Shown piece after piece: positions 43,081 through 52,603 of a stretch of DNA of 64,000 bases (position 1 is the stretch's first letter; each line of letters begins with the position of its first letter). A program made the translations under genes and the position numbers. The notes under the pieces were generated by a model. It was not told where the DNA came from and did no database searches. It saw only the letters and a list, made by a program, of their open reading frames with translations. The DNA comes from CAYLUN01 sp964386865 (GTDB taxonomy: Bacteria > Verrucomicrobiota > Kiritimatiellia > RFP12 > UBA1067), in contig CAYLUN010000008.1 in the NCBI GenBank assembly GCA_964386865.1, positions 1 to 64,000 on the forward strand. Reading direction: 5' to 3'.

Positions 43081-44421
43081 TTAGTCAAGAACAGTGTATC
43101 CGGTTTCGCGGTGATCGGTCAGGTCGAGGCCGATCCGCTCCGCCTGCTCGCTCGCCCGCAGCCCGAGCACGACGTCCACGATCTTCAGCAGGATGAAGCT
43201 CATGACGCCCGAGTAAGCCAGGGTCACCAGCACGGCCTTGAGCTGGATCCACAGCAGCGCCGGGTTGCCGTAGAACAGCCCGTTGGCGCCGGCGCTGTTC
43301 ACTGCGGTCGTCGCGAACAGTCCGGTTGCGAGAGCGCCCCAGATGCCGCCGATGCCGTGCACGCCGAACGCGTCAAGCGCATCGTCGTAGCCCAGGCGCG
43401 GCTTGACCACGGTGACGAACAGGTAGCAGATCACGCCCGCGCCCGCTCCGATCGCCATCGCGCCGCCCGGGGTCACGAAGCCAGCGGCCGGCGTCACCGC
43501 CACCAGGCCCGCCACCGCGCCGGAGATCAGGCCCAGCATGGTGACGTGCCGGTTGATCGCCAGATCCATAACGGCCCAGGCCAGCCCCGCAACCGCGGTC
43601 GCGACGTGCGTCGCCAAGAACGCGCTGCCCGCCAAGCCGTTTGCGCCCAAAGAGCTGCCCGCGTTAAACCCGAACCAGCCGAACCACAAGAGCCCGGCGC
43701 CCACGACCGCAAAGGGGAGGTTGTGCGGGGGCGACATCTTCTTCGGGTAGCCGAGGCGACGGCCAAGCACGAGCGAGGCCACCAGGGCGGCGATGCCCGC
43801 GTTGATGTGTACGACCGTTCCGCCCGCAAAGTCCAGCGCGCCCATCTTGCGGAGGAAGCCGCCCACGCCCCACACCCAGTGCGCCAACGGATCATAGACG
43901 ATCGTCGACCACAGCAGGGTAAAGAGCACAAACGCCGAGAACTTCATCCGCTCCGCAAACGCGCCCACGATCAGCGCAGGCGTGATGATGGCGAACATCA
44001 TCTGGAACAGCATGAACACGGAGTGCGGAATCGTACCCGCGTAGTCCGCGTTCGGCGCCGCGCCCACGTTCTTCAGCATCGCCCAGTCGAGGCTGCCGAT
44101 GAAGCCCTTGATGTCCGGCCCGAAGGACAGGCTGTAGCCGAATACCACCCACTGCAGCGTCACGAAGCAGACGAGGAAGAAACACTGCATCAGCACGGAC
44201 AGCACATTCTTTTTGCGGACCAGGCCGCCGTAAAACAGCGACAGCCCCGGTATCGTCATCAACAACACCAGCGCCGTGCTGACCAAGACCCAGGCGGTAT
44301 CGCCGGAGTCAATCTTTGGGGCTGCCGCAGCTGCATCCTGCGCCCACGCGCCCGTTGCGGCTGTCATCGCAGCGCCTGTAATGAGGCCCTTGACTGTGTG
44401 CCTGTAACACATTCCGTTCAT
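43081..44421 (-). CDS. amtB: Ammonium transporter
   Basis: The protein has 446 residues from the ATG at 44421, which has GAGGAGGGA shortly before it. A signal-like N-terminus (TGAAMTAATGAWAQD) precedes eleven expected membrane helices. Family stretches include PGLSLFYGGLVRKKNVLS, DFAGGTVVHINAGIAALVAS, WFGWFGFNAGSSL and DAFGVHGIGGIWGALATGLF with the pore His. It takes up ammonium and passes nitrogen status to the PII protein encoded next. The order amtB-glnK is the reverse of that in E. coli. Confidence 0.93.
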   Translation of the reverse strand: MNGMCYRHTVKGLITGAAMTAATGAWAQDAAAAAPKIDSGDTAWVLVSTALVLLMTIPGLSLFYGGLVRKKNVLSVLMQCFFLVCFVTLQWVVFGYSLSFGPDIKGFIGSLDWAMLKNVGAAPNADYAGTIPHSVFMLFQMMFAIITPALIVGAFAERMKFSAFVLFTLLWSTIVYDPLAHWVWGVGGFLRKMGALDFAGGTVVHINAGIAALVASLVLGRRLGYPKKMSPPHNLPFAVVGAGLLWFGWFGFNAGSSLGANGLAGSAFLATHVATAVAGLAWAVMDLAINRHVTMLGLISGAVAGLVAVTPAAGFVTPGGAMAIGAGAGVICYLFVTVVKPRLGYDDALDAFGVHGIGGIWGALATGLFATTAVNSAGANGLFYGNPALLWIQLKAVLVTLAYSGVMSFILLKIVDVVLGLRASEQAERIGLDLTDHRETGYTVLD

Positions 44422-44508
44422 ACCGTGTCCCTCCTCGTAGTAGCGCCGAAACCGGCACTCGTTAATACCCACTTCAAACGTTCATTTCTACGTTCTGAAA
44501 AGTATTAA

Positions 44509-44523
44509 GCATATCGCGGGCCA
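44509..44523 (-). promoter_or_regulatory. Sigma-54 promoter of amtB-glnK
   Basis: The minus strand reads TGGCCCGCGATATGC, with the essential GG and GC at exactly the -24/-12 spacing of the sigma-54 consensus (TGGCACG-N4-TTGC). It ends 87 bp before the amtB ATG. Such a promoter needs an NtrC-type activator and fits control by nitrogen limitation. No clear activator site was recognised upstream. Confidence 0.65.
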
Positions 44524-44732
44524 AGCCCCGCAGAACCCTAAAAACCGTGAAAATTTGGCGAAATTGTCAAAATATGCGCGCGCGCGCAGCGACGGGAACA
44601 CACGTTGTCAGACATGAACGACATCTTTCAAATTAAACCTACATTTTTGTCATTTTCGCCTTTTGGCTGTCTAAAATCGACCCAATCGAATTCCCTCGGT
44701 CCATCGGGATCGCCGGTTCCTTCGCCGCACGC

Positions 44733-44761
44733 TTGACGTACGGCCGCTGAATCTCTATTCT
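44733..44761 (+). promoter_or_regulatory. Promoter of the MFS/U32 gene pair
   Basis: TTGACG and TATTCT are 17 bp apart, giving a start near 44768, about 58 bases before the MFS ATG. Confidence 0.5.
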
Positions 44762-44825
44762 GACGACTCACCTCTGAGCGAGCGGGCGATTCGCCCACTC
44801 GATAACGGAGCGTTCTCCTTATCTT

Positions 44826-46034
44826 ATGAGCTCCTCTCCCTATACGTGCCGGCGCCAGTGGTTCCAGCTCCTGTGCCTGACCTTGGCCCACGGCGTGGCC
44901 GACACCTTTGGCGGGCTCGCGGCGCCGATCCTGGTCCCCTTGCGCGACCACTACGGGCTCGCCATCCCCCTGCTGATCTTCGTCACCGCGCTGCTGGGTT
45001 TTTCCGCGAACATTTTCCAGATTCCCGTCGGCCATCTGCGGGCCACCTGGTCAAGCCCGCTCCTGATTTGCCTCGGCGTGCTGCTGGCGGGCACAGCGGT
45101 CCTCCTCGCCGCGTTGCCGACCGGGCCGTACTGCCTGCCTGGGATGTGTCTCGTCGCGCTGGTTGCCGGCTTCGGCATCGCGATTGTCCATCCCGAAGGG
45201 TTGCGCGCCGTGCATGGGCTGGACAAGATCCCCTCATCGCTTTCCACCGCCGTCTTCATGGTCGCCGGCTTCCTCGGCTTTGCCAGCGGCGCGTTGCTCT
45301 CCTCGTCGATGACAGAAGCCTGGGGCCTTCGCAGCCTGGTCTGGCTGTATGCGGCAGCTCCCTTGGCGGCCGCGCCCCTGTTCCTGAGCGGCATCCGGCT
45401 GCCGGTCGAGACTGACAAGCCCAAGACCGCCCTTGAGCACAAAGAGAACATTCCGAGCGTGCCGTTCTGGCCGCTCTTCGTGGTGGCCGCCACGCTCGCG
45501 ACCTGCTCGCAGATCCAGGCGACGCTCCTGCCCACGTTCCTGCACGAAGAGGGGCACTACACGCTCTCGTTCAGCGGGCTCTCCTTCACGCTTTTCGGCG
45601 TCGGCGGCACCGTTGGGGCCATCACCTGGGGGGCGCTGGCCCCCCGCTTGGGCCACCTGCGCGTCCTGCTCTTCGCCACGCTCGCGGGCGCCCCGCTCAC
45701 GCTCCTCTACCTCCTGCTCGCACCCCACTCCAAGTGGGCCGCGGCCCTGCTGGTCTTCACGGCGTTCATCGTTTACACCGGCTTCCCGCTCTGCATCACG
45801 CTGGCCCGCTACGCGGACTCCAAGCTGCGGTTCGGCCAGCGCATGGGGATCATCAGCGGCGGCACCTGGGGCACGGCCGCCGTCGCGCTCTGGATCCTCG
45901 GGCCGATCTCGGAATACACCGGCATGGGGCCGCTGCTGCACCTCATCTGGATCGGCTACCTCGCCGCAGCCGTCCTGATCGCCATCGAGATCCGCCGGCG
46001 GCGGCCAGAGGCCAAACTGGGCAGCCCCTCATGA
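44826..46034 (+). CDS. MFS transporter, Fsr (fosmidomycin resistance)-like
   Basis: This 402-residue protein has about twelve membrane helices and a charged central loop (VETDKPKTALEHKENIP). The opening LTLAHGVADTFGGLAAPILV and FGIAIVHPEGLRAVH match the Fsr branch of the major facilitator superfamily, whose E. coli member exports fosmidomycin. The natural substrate here is unknown. Its stop overlaps the start of the U32 gene as ATGA, so the two are coupled. Confidence 0.78.
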   Translation: MSSSPYTCRRQWFQLLCLTLAHGVADTFGGLAAPILVPLRDHYGLAIPLLIFVTALLGFSANIFQIPVGHLRATWSSPLLICLGVLLAGTAVLLAALPTGPYCLPGMCLVALVAGFGIAIVHPEGLRAVHGLDKIPSSLSTAVFMVAGFLGFASGALLSSSMTEAWGLRSLVWLYAAAPLAAAPLFLSGIRLPVETDKPKTALEHKENIPSVPFWPLFVVAATLATCSQIQATLLPTFLHEEGHYTLSFSGLSFTLFGVGGTVGAITWGALAPRLGHLRVLLFATLAGAPLTLLYLLLAPHSKWAAALLVFTAFIVYTGFPLCITLARYADSKLRFGQRMGIISGGTWGTAAVALWILGPISEYTGMGPLLHLIWIGYLAAAVLIAIEIRRRRPEAKLGSPS

Positions 46035-47344
46035 ACGGCAAGCCCGAAATCCTCGCCCCAGCCGGGGACATGACCTGCCTGCAGGCCGCGCTCGACGCGG
46101 GCGCGGACGCCGTGTACCTCGGCCTCGAAACGCTCAACATGCGGCAGATGGCCACGCGCAACTTCACCCGCGAGACCCTGCCCGAAGCCTCACAGCGCTG
46201 CCGCGCGCGCGGCAAGCGGCTCTACCTGACGCTCAACACAATCCTCTTCGAACACGAGCTGCCCGAACTGGAGGAGACGCTCCGTTTCGCCGCGCCCTTG
46301 ATTGACGCGGCCATCGTCGCAGACTGGGCCGCGGTCGAGGCCTGCAAGCGCCACGGCCTTCCGTTCCACATCTCGACGCAGATGTCCTGCTCCAACTCGG
46401 CTGCCGCTCGCTTCCTCAAAGCCCAGGGCGCGACCCGCCTCGTGCTCGCCCGCGAGTGTACGCTGGGGGAAGTCGCCGACATCGCCACGTCCGCCGGCAT
46501 CGAGATCGAGACCTTCGTCCACGGCGCGGTGTGCGTGGCGGTCTCAGGCCGCTGCCTGCTCTCGCACGACGCCTACGGCTGCTCCAGCAGCCGCGGCGAG
46601 TGCCACCAGCCGTGCCGCCGCGAATTCCTGATCCAGGAGGTGCGCGAGGGCGAGAACGCCAACGCGGCCTTCCGCGTCACCCCGCACACCGTGCTCTCCG
46701 CGCGCGACCTCTGCTCGCTCCCGTTCGTCGACCGGCTGATGGCAGCCGGCATCGCCGCCTTCAAGATCGAGGGCCGCGCCCGCAACCCCGAGTACGTCAA
46801 GGCCGTGGTTACCGCCTATCGGGCCGCCGTCGCCGCCGTGCTCGACGGCTCCTTCACGCCGGCGCTCGCCGAGCGCCTCACCGCCGATTGCGCCAAGGTC
46901 TATCACCGCGAGTTCGGCTGCGGCCTCTTCCACGGCCGCCCCGGCGCGGGCCAGTTCACCGACACCGACGAGAACCAGGCGACTAACAAGAAGCTGCACG
47001 TAGGCATCGTGCTGAACTACTACCCGAAGGCCCGCATGGCCCAGATCCAGATTCAGGACCAGCCCGTCGCGCTCGGCGACGCGCTCGCGATCCACGGCCC
47101 GACCACGGGCGTGGTAGACCTGACCGTGACTGCCCTGCGCCGCGAAGAGGAGGTCTGCACGCGCGCCGAGCGCGGCACGTGGGTCACGCTCCCGTGTCCG
47201 TCACGCGTGCGCGTCAACGACAAGGTGTTCGTGGTGAGAGACACCTCCGGGCATGCCCCGCTGGAGCGTGATCGCGCCGCCGCAGACTTCTCGGCTGAAC
47301 ACACGAGCGGGAACACATGTGTCACGTTGCCTCTGCGCGTGTAA
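46031..47344 (+). CDS. U32 peptidase-family protein (probably RNA hydroxylation)
   Basis: The protein has 437 residues from the ATG at 46031. It opens EILAPAGDMTCLQAALDAGA, typical of U32. The family signature ETFVHGAVCVAVSGRCLLS is present with its Cys residues, followed by SSSRGECHQPCRREF, whose cysteines suit an iron-sulphur cluster. KIEGRARNPEYVKAVV follows in the C-terminal half. Bacterial U32 members such as TrhP and RlhA hydroxylate tRNA or rRNA rather than cut protein; which of these applies is not clear. Confidence 0.83.
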   Translation: MNGKPEILAPAGDMTCLQAALDAGADAVYLGLETLNMRQMATRNFTRETLPEASQRCRARGKRLYLTLNTILFEHELPELEETLRFAAPLIDAAIVADWAAVEACKRHGLPFHISTQMSCSNSAAARFLKAQGATRLVLARECTLGEVADIATSAGIEIETFVHGAVCVAVSGRCLLSHDAYGCSSSRGECHQPCRREFLIQEVREGENANAAFRVTPHTVLSARDLCSLPFVDRLMAAGIAAFKIEGRARNPEYVKAVVTAYRAAVAAVLDGSFTPALAERLTADCAKVYHREFGCGLFHGRPGAGQFTDTDENQATNKKLHVGIVLNYYPKARMAQIQIQDQPVALGDALAIHGPTTGVVDLTVTALRREEEVCTRAERGTWVTLPCPSRVRVNDKVFVVRDTSGHAPLERDRAAADFSAEHTSGNTCVTLPLRV

Positions 47345-47436
47345 TTCCACACGTCTGGAGGTGTGGAAACGGCTCCCGAACTATTTTCCCTTCTTTTCGG
47401 CACGAGACTATTTTCCACACTTCGCGAGGTGTGAAA
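47345..47436. promoter_or_regulatory. Pair of 24-bp dyads, TTCCACAC-N8-GTGTGGAA
   Basis: A perfect dyad at 47345-47368 and a second at 47413-47436 with one end mismatch (GTGTGAAA) share the half-site TTCCACAC and 8-base centres that differ. The centres are 68 bp apart, and they lie about 73 and 141 bp upstream of the inferred start of the hydrolase gene. They could be activator or repressor sites, or small palindromic repeats. Confidence 0.5.
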
Positions 47437-47461
47437 TCTGACGGCAGCGGATGGCGAGAGA

Positions 47462-47491
47462 TTGCGAGACGGCCCATTCTTCCATTATACT
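47462..47491 (+). promoter_or_regulatory. Promoter of the GH-A-like hydrolase gene
   Basis: TTGCGA and TATACT are separated by 18 bp (4/6 and 5/6 to consensus). The start would be near 47498, about 40 bases before the ATG. Confidence 0.5.
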
Positions 47492-47538
47492 GCATCTTTA
47501 TTGAAAGCGCCGAAACCGGCGCAGGGGGACACGCACGA

Positions 47539-50274
47539 ATGAAACGCACCGCACTGGGGCTTATCAGCCTCGCCTTTGTCATCCACGGCCGCGCCGCCGA
47601 CACGCTGGCCACCTCGGCCGCCACGCTGGAGCTGGCCAGCCCGCGGTGTGAGATCGTCCCCCAGCTGTTCACGCCCGACTGGCAGGGCTACCGCTCGTCC
47701 GGCGGACTCGTGCGTGAGGCGGACGGCTCGTACGCGTTCAAGATTGAGACGAAGTCGGCCGGCACCGTCCGCGGCAAGGCCTTCTTCGCGTCAGCGACGA
47801 ACGGCGCGGTCGACGCCGTCTACACCTTCACGCCCGAGCGCGACATCACGCTCAACGCGCTCTATGTCGGCACGGCGCTCCCGACCGATCACTGGGCGGG
47901 CGGCGGATTCAACGCCGACCCAGGCTCTCCGGATATTCACGGCCGGCTACCGCTCGAGCACAAAGAACTGATGATATTCTCCCGGCCAGCCCGCTCGCTG
48001 TTTCTTTTCTCGAAAAGCGGTCTGGAGAAACTGACATTCTCCTTCCCCGAGCCGATTCAGGTCATGCTCCAAGATGACCGCCAGTGGGGGCCGACCTTCT
48101 CGGTCCGCATCGGCTGCCTCAACGCCAAGACCTTCAAGGCGGGCGAGCCATACGCGGTGCGCTTCACCCTTGCCACGCACGAGCCGCAGCGCCTCACGCT
48201 CGACCAGCCCGTCACGATCCGGGCCGGGGCGGAATGGATCCCGCTCAAGGCCGACCCGGACATCCAGCCCGGCTCAGCCCTCGACTTCACCGCGCTCGGC
48301 CTGAGCGACGCGCCCGCCGGCAAGCACGGCCGCGTCGTGGCGAAAGGCCCGCACTTCGAGTTCGAAAACAAGCCCGGCGCGGCGCAGCGCTTCTACGGCG
48401 TGAACCTCTGCTTTTCCGCGAACTACCTCGAGCCGGCGGACGCCGCCCGGCTCGCGGCGCGCCTCGCCCGCACGGGCTACAACGCCCTGCGCCTGCACCA
48501 CCACGACGGCGGCCTCGTGGAGGGGTCGGCCGACGGCACCACGCTCAACCCCGGCAACCTGGCGCGGCTCGACGCGCTGATGGCGGCCTGCATTACGAAC
48601 GGCCTTTACGTCACCACCGACCTCTACGTGTCGCGCAGCGTGCCGTGGCGCAGCGTCGGCATCGACCGCGACGGCCGGATCGAGATGAACGCGTACAAGG
48701 TGCTCGTGCCGGTGCACGAGGGCGCGCTGGAGAACCTCAAGTCCTTCACGCGGCAGCTTCTCACGCACGTCAACCCGCACACGGGACGCCGCTACGCGGA
48801 CGAGCCCGCGCTGGCGTGGCTCGCCATGATCAACGAGGGCAACTTCGGCAACTATCTGGGCGAGATGCGCGGCATCCCCGAGTGGCAGCGGGCCTGGGCC
48901 GCGTGGCTGACCGACAAACAGGCGAAGGAGCCCCAGGCCTACGCGAACATCCCAGCGACGCTCCCCGCCAGCATCTACGACGCCAACCGGCACACCTCCG
49001 CCTTCGTCCTGTTCCTCAAGGACACCGAAGACCAGATGATCACGCGCCTGAAGGCCTTCCTGCGCGACGAACTCGGTTGCCGCGCCCTGGTCACCGACCG
49101 CAGCGCGTGGACCAACCACGCCTCGGATCAGGTGCCGCGCAGCGAACTGTTCGACTACGTGGACGACCACTTCTATGTGGATCACCCCGAGTTCATCGAG
49201 CGGCCGTGGCAGCTGCCCAGCACGTGCGCCAACGTCAACCCGCTCAAAAACGAGGCGCTGGGCGCCCAGGGCGTCGTCTTCACGCGCCTGCTGGACAAGC
49301 CGTTCACGATCACCGAGTACAACTACTCCGGGCCCGGGCGATTTCGCGGCATCGGCGGCATCGTGACCGGCACGCTCGGCGCGCTGCAGGACTGGGCGGG
49401 CGTCTGGCGCTTCACCTACAGCCACGACCGCAACAACGTGCTGAAGCCGGACGGCTACGCCATGAACTACTTCGACATGGCGGGCGACCCGCTCTCGCTG
49501 GCGGCTGAGCGCGCCTCGCTCTGCCTCTTCCTGCGCGGCGACCTCGCGCCCCTCAAGCAGTCGTACGCGCTGGTGCTCCCCAAGAACGAGGTGCTGCGGA
49601 TGCGCGACCAGATCCCGCAGAACCGCACGGCGTGGCCGTGGCTCGCGTGGTACGCGCGGCTCGGCACGCAGGTGGCTGACGCCCCGCCGCCCGGCGCGAC
49701 CTGGTCGGGCCTGTTCCCAGAGGTTTACCGGACGCCCGGCGCCGAGGTCCGCAAGCTGCTCGTCGCCGATCCAGCCGCCAGCCTGCCGCCCGCCGGCGAC
49801 GGCGCGGTGTCGCTCGACAGGGAGACCGGCTCCTTCGTGATCAAGACGCCGCGCACCTGCGGAGGCTTCGCCGAGAGCGGGATCGCCGACGCGGGGGACC
49901 TGATCTTTGACGTGGGCGACACCGCGGCCACGGTCTGGGTGAGCGCGCTCGACGCACAGCCGATCCGAACCTCGGTCCGAATGCTGCTGACGCACCTGAC
50001 GGACGTGCAGAACAGCGGCATCCGCTACGCGCAACAATCGCGCAAGACCCTTCTGGCTTGGGGTGGGCTCCCCCATCTGGCGCGAGCAGGCAAGGCCGAG
50101 ATTCGGCTTGCGGTCAAACCCGCGAAAGACTATAAAGTATATGCGTTGTCGATTGGCGGAAGACGGATGGGAGAGACAGCCACGCGCGTTGTGAAAGGTC
50201 GGCTGGCCTTTACGGCGGACGTGGGGGCTCGGCCGGAGTCGGCAACGCTGCTGTATGAGATCGTGAGAAACTAG
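47539..50274 (+). CDS. Secreted clan GH-A-like glycoside hydrolase
   Basis: The protein has 911 residues from the ATG at 47539 with AGGGGG about 11 bases before it. A signal peptide (LISLAFVIHGRAAD) precedes an N-terminal beta region of about 270 residues. A TIM barrel then starts near RFYGVNLCFSANYLEPADAA, with NALRLHHHDG as in GH5-type barrels. Glu433 (MINEGNFGN) suits the acid/base and Glu593 (FTITEYNYSG) the nucleophile. The C-terminal part is beta-rich. It probably acts on a plant or algal polysaccharide, with linkage unknown. It seems to have its own promoter and an upstream dyad pair. Confidence 0.75.
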   Translation: MKRTALGLISLAFVIHGRAADTLATSAATLELASPRCEIVPQLFTPDWQGYRSSGGLVREADGSYAFKIETKSAGTVRGKAFFASATNGAVDAVYTFTPERDITLNALYVGTALPTDHWAGGGFNADPGSPDIHGRLPLEHKELMIFSRPARSLFLFSKSGLEKLTFSFPEPIQVMLQDDRQWGPTFSVRIGCLNAKTFKAGEPYAVRFTLATHEPQRLTLDQPVTIRAGAEWIPLKADPDIQPGSALDFTALGLSDAPAGKHGRVVAKGPHFEFENKPGAAQRFYGVNLCFSANYLEPADAARLAARLARTGYNALRLHHHDGGLVEGSADGTTLNPGNLARLDALMAACITNGLYVTTDLYVSRSVPWRSVGIDRDGRIEMNAYKVLVPVHEGALENLKSFTRQLLTHVNPHTGRRYADEPALAWLAMINEGNFGNYLGEMRGIPEWQRAWAAWLTDKQAKEPQAYANIPATLPASIYDANRHTSAFVLFLKDTEDQMITRLKAFLRDELGCRALVTDRSAWTNHASDQVPRSELFDYVDDHFYVDHPEFIERPWQLPSTCANVNPLKNEALGAQGVVFTRLLDKPFTITEYNYSGPGRFRGIGGIVTGTLGALQDWAGVWRFTYSHDRNNVLKPDGYAMNYFDMAGDPLSLAAERASLCLFLRGDLAPLKQSYALVLPKNEVLRMRDQIPQNRTAWPWLAWYARLGTQVADAPPPGATWSGLFPEVYRTPGAEVRKLLVADPAASLPPAGDGAVSLDRETGSFVIKTPRTCGGFAESGIADAGDLIFDVGDTAATVWVSALDAQPIRTSVRMLLTHLTDVQNSGIRYAQQSRKTLLAWGGLPHLARAGKAEIRLAVKPAKDYKVYALSIGGRRMGETATRVVKGRLAFTADVGARPESATLLYEIVRN

Positions 50275-50326
50275 CGGGCTGAACGGACCTCCCGCCGGCA
50301 GATAAGCGCTCTCGGCAGCCCACCCC

Positions 50327-51922
50327 ATGACTTTGAGACTTACCGCACTGGTGCTGTTTGGCGCGGCTGCAGCCGCGCACGCTACCGTCACGTTCGGGCC
50401 GGTCAACAACTACCCAAACATCGGGCTCATGTTCCCGTGCCTCGGCAATGCCAAGGCCGACCCCATCCCCCTGCCAGAGGCGCACCCATACCTCCTCGTG
50501 GACAGCGAGGGCCTGCTCCGCGAGGACCGCTTCTCCCCCTTCGAGCTGTGGTACGGAATCCAGTGCTGCGGACGGTGGCGCGACGCCAGCGGCAACCGGC
50601 TCATCATCGGGCGGATCGCCAACCGACTGCCGGCCTTCGAGGATGAGCGCGTGTCGCGCGCGCGGTTCGCCACCGTGCTGGCGGACGACGAGAACGTCGT
50701 CGACCCTCGCAGCCGCGAGCAGATCAACGAGTGGGTCGCCACCTTCGCTGACTCGCCCGTTTACGAGCCGGAGCCGCTGAAGCTGAACGCGTTTGCCCTG
50801 AGCGACCTGCTCCTGTACCCGTGCGACGCGACCAACACGCTCGTGTACGCCTTCCGGCCGCGCCGCATTGGCAACACCACGGAAACCGACTGGTTCTGCG
50901 TGATGCTGTCCGCGCCGAAGGAGATCGACCTGAACGCGCTGCGAGACCAGTTCGAGGAGCAGTTCATCGGACTGCTGAAGCTGCCGGGCCGCGCCTCGAA
51001 AGACGAGGGCGTTGAAGCGACGGAGCTGGATGTCACCCGCAAAGGGCAGCGGTCGCCCGACCAGCCCAACCACCCCGTACGGGTTGAGGCGCGCAAAAGC
51101 GTTGAAAACTACGACTCCTGGTGGGTCGCCGAAACCGATGGGTACGTCATCCTCTCCGACGTGGCGTCGGAGGTCGGCAAGTCGGTGATCCGCGACCTGC
51201 AGGACACCATGCCGGCGCTGCGCCTGGCCTTCCTGAAGCTGGTGCCGCCGCTGACCCAGGAGAGCGACGTGTCCCTCATCCGGCTTTTCCAGAGCAAGGA
51301 CGACTACGTGCGTTATGTGGGCAAGGATCACGCGTGGACGAGCGGCGTTTGGATGCCGGCGCGCCGGGAGCTGGTGCTGGCGCAGGAGTCGAACAAATCG
51401 GAGATGATGCGGATCATCCGGCACGAGGCGTTCCACCAGTACCTCTCGCACGCCTATTGCATGCTGGCCGCCGCGCCGTGGATGAACGAGGGCCACGCCT
51501 GCCTTTTCGAGAACGCGAGCGTCGGCGCCGAGGGCCAGGTCACCCTGAACGAGGATCCCTCTCGCACCCCTTATCTGCTGGAGAATCTGGACGTGGCCAC
51601 GGCGTTGCTGCCGGGGCTGCTGCAGGCCAGCTACGAGGCCTTTTACGAAGGCGGTTCTGCGGCGGAGCGAACGCTCAAGTACGCCACCGCATGGGGCCTG
51701 GCCTACTACCTTCAGAAGGGCGCGCCGCAGGAGCGCAACACGCCCTTCAAGGACATTCTCCCCGTCTTCGCCTCAGCCCTCGCCGAGACGCGCCTCTATT
51801 CGGCGGCAACGGTTCGGGCCTTCGAGGGCGTTGACCTGTCCGTTTTTCAGGAGAATTTCCGCGAGTTCTGGTTGAAACGCCGAGCCTCAGCTATGCGGTA
51901 CGACCCGATCGGAAAAAAATGA
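50327..51922 (+). CDS. Exported putative zinc metalloprotease (DUF1570-like)
   Basis: This 531-residue protein has an N-terminal signal (TALVLFGAAAAAHAT). The zinc motif HExxH is at His366-Glu367-His370 (IRHEAFHQYLSHAY), and WMNEGHACLFE follows about 20 residues later with the likely third ligand Glu, the gluzincin layout seen in DUF1570 and peptidase-MA proteins. The N-terminal 250 residues are unassigned. It lies 52 bp after the hydrolase gene and 32 bp before two small lipoprotein genes, so it may share their transcript. Confidence 0.7.
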   Translation: MTLRLTALVLFGAAAAAHATVTFGPVNNYPNIGLMFPCLGNAKADPIPLPEAHPYLLVDSEGLLREDRFSPFELWYGIQCCGRWRDASGNRLIIGRIANRLPAFEDERVSRARFATVLADDENVVDPRSREQINEWVATFADSPVYEPEPLKLNAFALSDLLLYPCDATNTLVYAFRPRRIGNTTETDWFCVMLSAPKEIDLNALRDQFEEQFIGLLKLPGRASKDEGVEATELDVTRKGQRSPDQPNHPVRVEARKSVENYDSWWVAETDGYVILSDVASEVGKSVIRDLQDTMPALRLAFLKLVPPLTQESDVSLIRLFQSKDDYVRYVGKDHAWTSGVWMPARRELVLAQESNKSEMMRIIRHEAFHQYLSHAYCMLAAAPWMNEGHACLFENASVGAEGQVTLNEDPSRTPYLLENLDVATALLPGLLQASYEAFYEGGSAAERTLKYATAWGLAYYLQKGAPQERNTPFKDILPVFASALAETRLYSAATVRAFEGVDLSVFQENFREFWLKRRASAMRYDPIGKK

Positions 51923-51954
51923 GTCCGAGCCTGACTCCAAAGGAATAAAGCACA

Positions 51955-52251
51955 ATGAACACCGCCGCACGACTGGTTCTTCTTTCAGCCGCCTGCCTGA
52001 CGCTATCCGGCTGCGTCTACTCCGACGTTCGAATGCCCATGAGCAACGAATTCCGCAACACGCGCGTCGTGACCAAATCCGGCGCGGCAAGCACCCACTC
52101 CGTGGCCTGGCTGGTCGCTTGGGGCGACGCCGGCCTCCAGCAAGCCGCCGTCAACGGAAAGCTCGAGACGCTCGAATACGCGGACCGCGCGCTCCTCAAC
52201 ATCTTCTTCGGCCTGTATATGAGCAACACGACGGTCGTCTATGGCAACTGA
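51955..52251 (+). CDS. TRL-like lipoprotein 1
   Basis: This 98-residue protein has a lipobox at LTLSGC (Cys19). It contains SVAWLVAWGDAGLQQAAVNG and LEYADRALLNIFFGLYMSNT, the pattern of the TRL-like family (small lipoproteins with a WGDA motif, function unknown). AAGGAATAAA precedes the ATG. It is followed closely by a divergent paralogue. Confidence 0.72.
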   Translation: MNTAARLVLLSAACLTLSGCVYSDVRMPMSNEFRNTRVVTKSGAASTHSVAWLVAWGDAGLQQAAVNGKLETLEYADRALLNIFFGLYMSNTTVVYGN

Positions 52252-52255
52252 CAGC

Positions 52256-52588
52256 ATGAAGCCGGTGCGCGGGCTGGCGGCCCTGTCCCTGCTGGCGCTC
52301 TCGGGGTGTTTCACGCCCCATGGCGGCCTGCTCACCAGCACGACGGAGCCTTACTACTTGCCGCATCAGAGCGGGGCGCGCTGGGGGTCGAAGAGTTGTG
52401 TGGTTGACATCACGCAGCTCAAGGAGCCGTTTAGCGGAGCCCCCATCTCCGTCCTGTGGACGAGCCAGGCGGTGGCCGAGGCGGCGGAGCAGGCGGGCAT
52501 CAGCGAACTGCGCTACGCGGATCTGCGCACGCTGTCCCTGTTCAACGAGACGTACGTGCGCAGAAGCCTCGTGTTCTACGGCGAATGA
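52256..52588 (+). CDS. TRL-like lipoprotein 2
   Basis: The protein has 110 residues from the ATG at 52256; an in-frame ATG at 52241 inside the previous gene is possible. The lipobox is LLALSGC. It shares the family pattern of the preceding gene in weaker form (ISELRYADLRTLSLFNETYV), with WTSQAVAEAAEQAG where the partner has WGDAGLQQAAVNG. The pair probably arose by duplication. A strong terminator follows. Confidence 0.65.
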   Translation: MKPVRGLAALSLLALSGCFTPHGGLLTSTTEPYYLPHQSGARWGSKSCVVDITQLKEPFSGAPISVLWTSQAVAEAAEQAGISELRYADLRTLSLFNETYVRRSLVFYGE

Positions 52589-52603
52589 CGGGGCTGAAAG
52601 CAA

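Larger units (their letters stand above)
44422..44825. other. 404-bp divergent regulatory gap
   Basis: It lies between amtB (minus) and the MFS gene (plus). It holds a sigma-54 promoter for amtB and a sigma-70 promoter for the MFS gene, plus a CG-alternating stretch (44576-44589). No small gene is supported. Confidence 0.65.

Noticed and set aside
48274..50409. 711-residue minus-strand frame
   Set aside because: Antisense to the GH-A-like hydrolase, whose catalytic Glu motifs and signal peptide are clear.
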